From positions 1 through 9,983 of the forward strand of contig JAQULD010000057.1 in NCBI GenBank assembly GCA_028719045.1: a stretch of DNA of 9,983 bases, written 5' to 3'. Below, piece by piece: positions 5,332 through 9,983 of the stretch. Source of the DNA: Candidatus Omnitrophota bacterium (lineage in GTDB: Bacteria > Omnitrophota > Koll11 > Gygaellales > Profunditerraquicolaceae). The translations under genes and the position numbers were made by a program. The notes below the pieces were generated by a model. The model saw only the letters and a program-made list of their open reading frames with translations, ran no database searches and was not told where the DNA came from. Position 1 is the first letter of the stretch, and every line of letters starts with the position of its first letter.

Positions 5332-6384
5332 TTAAGGTAATTTCTCTTTTTCTTCGCTTCTCCAGCCGCTTCTGCGCCGTTTACCGACAACGATAAGAGT
5401 CGCGATAACCCCGAACATAATGGAAGCCTGGGATAAAGATAAAAAGGCCTCAATTGCGCGATCATTGCTGACCATGATGGCGCTTATGCCCAAAGAAAAA
5501 GTGACCAGGTAAATAAAGATCACCGCCCCGTGAGGGTTCAGGCCTATATCGACGAGGCAATGATGAAAATGGTCTTTACCGCCGTACTTAAGCCATTGGA
5601 TGACCGTCTTTACTTTTTCCTCTTTAATGCGCATGATCGTGGTAAAGATCATATCGAAGATCGGGACGCCCAGTATTAAAACGGGTATGGATATTTTTAC
5701 AATGCTGTCCTGCGCCCAATAGCCAACCAAAGCTATGTTTGCCAGCAAAAACCCAAGCAGGGTGCTCCCTCCGTCTCCCAGGAATATCTTTTCTCTTTTA
5801 AAATTATGGGGAAGAAAACCAAGGCAGGCGGCCGCTAAAATCAGGCAGAAATAAGCCAGGAAGAATTGTTTCGTAGTGTATAATATCACCGAAAAACATA
5901 AAGCGTTGACCACAGCGGAACCTGAGGCAAGGCCGTCCATCCCGTCCAAATAGTTATAAGCGTTGGTCACTCCGATTATCCAGGTCAAGGTAATGATTAT
6001 CTCCCCGATATCTCCCCAGAAGGTGTGGGGAAGGAAGCTTATTCTAATACCGGAGTAAATTATGTAACTGGCGGCCAGGAATTGGCAGACAATCCTGAAT
6101 TGAGCGCTTAGTTTGCGGATATCGTCTACAAGCCCTACGATCAAAATCAAAGTGGCGCTTATTATAACCGGATAGAAAGCGTAAAAATCTCGTAACTTCA
6201 ATAAAAACCCGAAGATAAGGCCCAGATAAATAGCCAGTCCTCCCAATAAAGGAACCGCTTTATTATGTATTTTCCTTTTGCCGGGCAGGTCCAAAACCCC
6301 AAGCTCCATCGCCAGTTTCTTAAATAACGGCATTGAAAAATAGACAACGGCAAATACGATAAAGGAAACCCAAACTATACTCAT
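5332..6384 (-). CDS. WecA/TagO/MraY-family polyprenyl-phosphate sugar-1-phosphate transferase (350 aa)
   Basis: This integral membrane enzyme family transfers a sugar-1-phosphate, often GlcNAc-1-P, from a UDP-sugar to undecaprenyl phosphate, the first membrane step in making O-antigen, teichoic-acid-like or capsule glycans. About ten hydrophobic segments span the protein. Family motifs are present: KRKIHNKAVPLLGG near 36-49, the Asp pair D87/D88 in GLVDDIRKL, NAYNYLDGMDGLASG at 141-155, the metal-site FLGDGGSTLLGF at 201-212, FD at 243-244, and DHFHH at 271-275, the HxH loop typical of WecA/TagO rather than MraY. The length is normal. ATG at 6384 overlaps the stop of the deacetylase gene by 4 nt (ATGA), so translation is coupled. 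It is the last gene of the glycan operon. The sugar donor cannot be read from sequence; MraY itself is less likely given the motif and context. Confidence 0.9.
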   Translation of the reverse strand: MSIVWVSFIVFAVVYFSMPLFKKLAMELGVLDLPGKRKIHNKAVPLLGGLAIYLGLIFGFLLKLRDFYAFYPVIISATLILIVGLVDDIRKLSAQFRIVCQFLAASYIIYSGIRISFLPHTFWGDIGEIIITLTWIIGVTNAYNYLDGMDGLASGSAVVNALCFSVILYTTKQFFLAYFCLILAAACLGFLPHNFKREKIFLGDGGSTLLGFLLANIALVGYWAQDSIVKISIPVLILGVPIFDMIFTTIMRIKEEKVKTVIQWLKYGGKDHFHHCLVDIGLNPHGAVIFIYLVTFSLGISAIMVSNDRAIEAFLSLSQASIMFGVIATLIVVGKRRRSGWRSEEKEKLP

Positions 6385-6995
6385 ATCGTCCTTAACATTC
6401 TTAAGGCCTTAAAGCCTTCCGCGTACTTAACCCTGCCCTGGTAACCCCGGAAATTAGCGCAGGATTGCGCGCTTTCCACGATACTAAGATTTTCTATTTT
6501 TGTCCTATGCACCTGAGAATTGTGCATTTTTAAAAGCTCGAGTTTCCTGTCTAAAACTTCTTTAATATCTACGAAAATATCCGGTTCGAAATGCTGGGTC
6601 GTGGGCACTTCAAAAAAAAGCACTTCCTTAATGTAGCGGGAAGCTGAAACCGCGGCCTGCGCGGCGGCGCGGTGGTCCTGGTGCACATCCGCCCAAAAAT
6701 TCAGGAAAACGACGTCGGGATTCACCTTATGTATGACACTATCGATCTTTAAGATAAGATCACGGCTGCACACCAGTTCCGTGTCTTTATAGTCGCCCCA
6801 AAAAAGCTCTTTAGCTCCCAGATATTTTGAAGCTTCTTCCTGCTCTCCTTTACGGATGCCGGAATCACCTCCGTAGCTGCCATCGGTAAGCACAAACAGG
6901 TTGACATTATTGCCGGCAAGAGCGTATTTGATCAAGGTCCCGCCACAGCCGAATTCTATATCGTCAGGATGCGCGCCAATTGCTAAGATATTCAT
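6381..6995 (-). CDS. PIG-L/LmbE-family zinc-dependent N-deacetylase (204 aa)
   Basis: The family removes an acetyl group from GlcNAc-type sugars on lipids, small thiols or glycans, using one zinc ion. The visible motifs are complete: AHPDDIEFGCGG at 8-19 (H9, D11, D12 as ligand and base), LTDG at 36-39, R48 with E51, and VHQDH at 104-108 with H108 as the third zinc ligand. The length is typical of a single-domain cytoplasmic member and there is no signal peptide. ATG at 6995 has a purine-rich SD (AAGGGGGA) about 6 nt upstream. The gene lies 46 nt after the WbqC-like gene and overlaps the WecA-like gene by 4 nt. That placement suggests it deacetylates a sugar of the lipid-linked glycan or its nucleotide-sugar precursor. 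The exact substrate is open. Confidence 0.9.
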   Translation of the reverse strand: MNILAIGAHPDDIEFGCGGTLIKYALAGNNVNLFVLTDGSYGGDSGIRKGEQEEASKYLGAKELFWGDYKDTELVCSRDLILKIDSVIHKVNPDVVFLNFWADVHQDHRAAAQAAVSASRYIKEVLFFEVPTTQHFEPDIFVDIKEVLDRKLELLKMHNSQVHRTKIENLSIVESAQSCANFRGYQGRVKYAEGFKALRMLRTI

Positions 6996-7041
6996 TTATG
7001 GTCCCCCTTTTTTGCATTGTCTCCCGTCATCAATATTTTTA

Positions 7042-7740
7042 TTAGGAATGTAACCCTAATATTTCCAATGATTTAATTCCCTCGTTAAATAACAGGTCTA
7101 TCACCGATAAATACGGCATAAAATCATTCTCTCCGGACATAAATTGCTGCCGGTATACCGGATGAGTAAAATCCTGGTAGGCCAATTTTATTCCCGCCTC
7201 CAAGAATTTCTCTTCTTCCAAATACCCCTTCCCCCCTATTCCGGAAAGGTATGTATCCGCCTTAAGCTTACGGCAGATCTCTATGATCCTGTCTGTTTTG
7301 GCCGCGTTTATATTCAAAGAAGACTCGAAGTAAATATTCTTGTTTATAGCCAGCTGCTTCAGGAGATGATTTACGATATGCACGTTTAAATCCACCAGCT
7401 TTTTCCAATCTCTGGCGTAAGTTTCTTCAAAAAATTTGATATGCTCCCCAAAAAATTCCGCTTTAGCGTACCAGGCCTTAAGGCTTTTTAAATGCTGCCT
7501 TCTCCAGGGCCGGTCATTGTCAATCAGGACATCGCAGATATCCTGCCTGCCCTGCCCTTTGGTGGCGACAGGAACTGTAAGCCAGAGCGGGCCCCTGTTA
7601 GTGCGTATCTTATTGCGGTTCTGGAATTCCCTGTCTTTATACTGCACGCGGTCCAGGAACACAAAACAGTCGCTTTTAGCTATTTTGTCAAAGTATCCCA
7701 GCCACGGAATGTATTGAGGCTGATGCACTGAAATAATCAT
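7042..7740 (-). CDS. WbqC-like family protein (232 aa)
   Basis: The sequence fits the WbqC-like family (PF08889) along its whole length: opening HQPQYIPWLGYFDKIAKSD, then FVFLDRVQYKDREFQNRNKI, the WLTVPV strand at about 53-58, and a C-terminal YLSGIGGKGYLEE segment. Members are usually 210-240 residues and occur in O-antigen and other surface-polysaccharide clusters; their biochemical role is not settled. No signal peptide or membrane helix is seen, so it is cytoplasmic. ATG at 7740 has only a weak upstream SD (AGG about 10 nt away). It follows the PHP-like gene by 38 nt and precedes the deacetylase by 46 nt, which supports a role in assembling or modifying the same glycan. The family call is firm; the function is not. 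Confidence 0.88.
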   Translation of the reverse strand: MIISVHQPQYIPWLGYFDKIAKSDCFVFLDRVQYKDREFQNRNKIRTNRGPLWLTVPVATKGQGRQDICDVLIDNDRPWRRQHLKSLKAWYAKAEFFGEHIKFFEETYARDWKKLVDLNVHIVNHLLKQLAINKNIYFESSLNINAAKTDRIIEICRKLKADTYLSGIGGKGYLEEEKFLEAGIKLAYQDFTHPVYRQQFMSGENDFMPYLSVIDLLFNEGIKSLEILGLHS

Positions 7741-7778
7741 TTTTATTATACCTGATTTTTATAAATTACACAGAACTT

Positions 7779-9227
7779 TCACAAAACCTTTTTTACGAAA
7801 ACCGGATTAGTTACCACGTGGACCCCGTCTGTTTCGGCATCAACCCTGTAGAAATTCAAGTCCGGATTATCGGCCACGGGGTCTTCATAAACTATATCAA
7901 AAGGGGCGGAAATTTCAAATGTTTTGATCACCGCCCCGTTTTTGACCAGCCGCAAATTAAAAGTTTTGGACTGGCCGTTCGTAAAATGCCCGCTTATTTC
8001 AATGCGCGCCTTGTTCTTTATCATGGCTTGCTGGCCGAAAGTTTTTTCCGGGCCCAAGGCGGAATCCTGAATGCCAAATTTGTCCAGGACAAAAGAAGAG
8101 GAATCCCTCCCCCTTATTAAATACGCCCTGCCTTGTTTTAAAGCTTCCAGAACGCTTCTTTTATCAAGAGCGGAGACTAAAAGCACAGTCCTTAAATCCT
8201 GCAAATAGTTATCCAGCATGCCGTCGTTATCAAATCCCAGGCAGGCTAACGCCCATACGGGATTTTTCCTTACGCCTTTACAGTATTGCATGAGCACCTG
8301 ATCCCATATCCCTCCGGGTATCCCGCTTTTTTTGTAGCCTTCATAGAATAGCGCAAAGCCGGTATAACGATCGGAAGATAAAAGATCGTGCGCGTGTTCC
8401 CTGGTTTCGATATCCACATTCCTTATTTTCTCCAGATACTCCGCTTCAGGATGCGCCCAGAAACTTAAGCCCCCCCTGGAATTAACATAATCAATATAAT
8501 TCTGATAAGGTTTTATCCCCATATCTCCATGGTATTGGTCAAAGCGCATATCCCTAAACGGATAATCGTTCCACAAAAACAATATACCCGCAAGGACCAG
8601 AAGGACGCCAAGCGCGCGCCCATAGGCGCGCTTATATCCAAATTTATGGCTGAATATGCACAAAACGCCAAAAATGAGGGTTATGAGCGGCAGGAGGAAA
8701 TAAAAAATATTATGCGGCTTAAAAGGCAGCGCCAGCCCTTTCGTGTTGCTGATAACCGGAAGCATCTCGTAATCTTCTTTCTTATCCAATCCTATCGCCA
8801 GCATATGCTTATGCCAGTTTATTATCTTAAGATTATTATGGAAAGGGCCACCCTGCCAGTAATATAAAGGCGCGGATTCTACAGCGCCGATTATCACCAT
8901 ATCCGGATTTGCTTTTTGCGCATTTTCTATTTCTTTTAAATAATTGCTGACCCCGTATTTGAAAATCGAAGGGTCTTCCACGGTTTTTTTCACCACATTA
9001 CGCAAAGGCCATAAACCATACTGCCAGCGCATCGAATCCCGGTCGGTTATTATCACTATCTTGACCTTATTTTCACGGGCTACCGCGGCAATCTCCGGTA
9101 TGGAATATTTTCCATCGCTTATATAAGAACTCATTTGTATAGCGGCAGGCTCCTGGAGATATTCCCCGGCTAAAGCTATGCCGCAAAAACATAATGCCAT
9201 CAATAATCCCAAGTAAACTTTTCTCAT
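7779..9227 (-). CDS. Exported, membrane-spanning PHP-superfamily protein with degenerate active site (CehA/McbA-like, 482 aa)
   Basis: Residues 1-20 are a signal peptide or anchor (MRKVYLGLL..., ALA before G21). A PHP-type fold follows: QMSSYISDGKYSIPEIAAVA near 31-50 and VIITDRD at 58-64. A second motif has GAVES at 114-118, a third WAHPEAEY at 257-264, and a fourth GFDND at 331-335. The C-terminal part (TVLLVSALDK, EALKQGRAYL, a beta-sandwich, and a final VVTNPVFVKK) is typical of CehA/McbA-like metallohydrolases. Two hydrophobic helices, about 174-193 and 204-219, interrupt the PHP fold and are not usual. The HxH of motif one is Q31/S33, the TDHD is TDRD, and the last SDxH is FDND, so most histidine ligands are lost. 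It may bind rather than cleave. A TTG start at 9257 would add ten residues and overlap the upstream gene; ATG at 9227, 4 nt after that gene's stop, gives a better signal peptide, but neither has a strong SD. Confidence 0.8.
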   Translation of the reverse strand: MRKVYLGLLMALCFCGIALAGEYLQEPAAIQMSSYISDGKYSIPEIAAVARENKVKIVIITDRDSMRWQYGLWPLRNVVKKTVEDPSIFKYGVSNYLKEIENAQKANPDMVIIGAVESAPLYYWQGGPFHNNLKIINWHKHMLAIGLDKKEDYEMLPVISNTKGLALPFKPHNIFYFLLPLITLIFGVLCIFSHKFGYKRAYGRALGVLLVLAGILFLWNDYPFRDMRFDQYHGDMGIKPYQNYIDYVNSRGGLSFWAHPEAEYLEKIRNVDIETREHAHDLLSSDRYTGFALFYEGYKKSGIPGGIWDQVLMQYCKGVRKNPVWALACLGFDNDGMLDNYLQDLRTVLLVSALDKRSVLEALKQGRAYLIRGRDSSSFVLDKFGIQDSALGPEKTFGQQAMIKNKARIEISGHFTNGQSKTFNLRLVKNGAVIKTFEISAPFDIVYEDPVADNPDLNFYRVDAETDGVHVVTNPVFVKKVL

Positions 9228-9231
9228 AATT

Positions 9232-9983
9232 TTAATCAGGCTTAGCTTTGATTTCAAGGGTGTCCCTGTATAAACTGGAAATATTATTCACCATAGCAGG
9301 CGCGCCGAACTTCGCCCCGACCCACTCTTTAGCTTTTTCTCCCATGGACTTCATTTTCTCCGGATCCTTCAGCAAATAATTCACCGCTTCCGCGATAGCC
9401 GGGGCATTCTTAGATGGGACCAAAATACCTGTTTCTTTGTCCTTTACGATTTCCGGGACACCTCCTACCGCCGCGGCTACCACAGGCACGCCTTCCGCCT
9501 GAGCCTCGATTAATACTATACCCACAGCTTCGTTCAAAGAGGCCAAGACCAGGATATCGAGTACAGAAATGATTTCAGGGATATCTTCGCGCCAGCCGGT
9601 AAATAAAAACTTGCCTTTTAATCCTAAAGACCCGGCCCTGGCTTCCAGTTTTTTGCGTAAAGACCCTTCTCCCGCCAGTACAAATTTAGCCGCAGGATTG
9701 TCCTTTAGCACGAAAGAGGCGGCCTCGACAAAATAATCCGGGCCCTTTACCGGCTCAAGCCTTCCCACCATTCCTATCACAGGGCCATCCAAATCCAGCC
9801 CCAAAGACCGTTTCACCTTAAGTTTATCCGGATTAACGTTTAAATATTTTTCCAGTTCCAACCCCTGGTATATAACTTTTATTTTCCCCGCGTCCGCTAC
9901 TTTAAACCGGACAAAATCATCCTTCTCAAGCTGCGTTAAAGCGATTATTTTATCCGTAAACCCGGCAATGATTTTCTCAATGG
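9232..9983 (-). CDS. GT4-family glycosyltransferase, C-terminal part (start outside window)
   Basis: The frame is open to the right edge, so 249 C-terminal residues are visible and the acceptor-binding N-terminal domain is missing. A start at the TTG of 9861 is not needed: upstream codons in frame read IEKIIAGFTDKIIALT and KVIYQGLELEKY, the usual GT4 linker. The donor-binding Rossmann domain has GRLEPVKGPDYFVEA (R74, K79), LAGEGSLRKKLE, and the EX7E motif from E151 to E159 in NEAVGIVLIEAQAEG, followed by PVVAAAVGGVPEIV and GILVP. These are hallmarks of retaining GT-B enzymes that use nucleotide sugars in the cytoplasm. With the WecA-like and deacetylase genes in the same operon, it most likely extends a lipid-linked glycan. 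Donor and acceptor cannot be predicted. Confidence 0.9.
   Translation of the reverse strand, partial: IEKIIAGFTDKIIALTQLEKDDFVRFKVADAGKIKVIYQGLELEKYLNVNPDKLKVKRSLGLDLDGPVIGMVGRLEPVKGPDYFVEAASFVLKDNPAAKFVLAGEGSLRKKLEARAGSLGLKGKFLFTGWREDIPEIISVLDILVLASLNEAVGIVLIEAQAEGVPVVAAAVGGVPEIVKDKETGILVPSKNAPAIAEAVNYLLKDPEKMKSMGEKAKEWVGAKFGAPAMVNNISSLYRDTLEIKAKPD

Noticed and set aside
7745..7750. TATAAT just upstream of the WbqC-like gene as a promoter -10
   Set aside because: No acceptable -35 lies 16-19 nt upstream, and the start would fall almost on the ATG. The short 38-nt gap suggests read-through from the gene before it.
9232..9861. TTG at 9861 as the start of the GT4 gene
   Set aside because: The frame stays open to the window edge and the upstream codons encode the expected GT4 linker, so the true start lies outside.
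6381..9983. Bacillithiol pathway (GT4 BshA plus PIG-L BshB)
   Set aside because: The two families are present, but they are separated by PHP-like and WbqC-like genes and followed by a WecA-type transferase. No BshC is seen, so a lipid-linked glycan operon fits better.

Overview
The window is one strand-biased block: every gene I can support lies on the minus strand, so transcription runs from high to low coordinates. The gene content suggests a Gram-negative-type bacterium with a secretion-heavy envelope. A REP-type transposase-like gene beside intergenic palindromes, giant secreted propeller/Ig proteins and small secreted hypotheticals remind me of Candidatus Omnitrophota (OP3). That assignment is inference from gene style; there is no marker gene here.

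Region A (9983 down to 5332) is a compact glycan or envelope-polysaccharide operon. In order it holds a GT4 glycosyltransferase (5' end outside the window), a secreted and membrane-spanning PHP-superfamily protein with degenerate metal ligands, a WbqC-like protein, a PIG-L/LmbE deacetylase, and a WecA/TagO-type polyprenyl-phosphate sugar-1-phosphate transferase. Spacing is tight: 4 nt, 38 nt, 46 nt and a 4-nt overlap. Together they would start a lipid-linked glycan (WecA type), extend it (GT4) and remodel it (deacetylase).

Region B (5331 to 4949) is a 383-nt gap and the densest regulatory part of the window. On the minus strand it has, in order, a promoter-like site, a perfect 11-bp hairpin that can end region A, an extended -10 promoter, about 150 nt of strongly structured RNA closed by a terminal stem, an intrinsic terminator with a 9-nt T-tract, and two 13-nt palindromes just before the next gene. 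The RNA shares short segments with the c-di-GMP-I (GEMM) riboswitch but does not fit that class cleanly. It may be a variant riboswitch, an unrelated leader RNA or a free-standing small RNA.

Region C (4948 to 1) is a tightly coupled three-gene operon. A RAYT/Y1-transposase-like protein is fused to a transmembrane helix and an exported C-terminal domain. One nucleotide later comes a 155-residue secreted protein, and two nucleotides after that a giant secreted protein of more than 1098 residues that runs off the window. The giant protein has a signal peptide, three related N-terminal modules, a seven-bladed propeller and at least four tandem Ig-like repeats. Strong Shine-Dalgarno sequences for genes two and three lie inside the end of the preceding gene. 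The most interesting reading is a captured transposase domain at the head of a surface-protein operon that may be controlled by the structured leader RNA.
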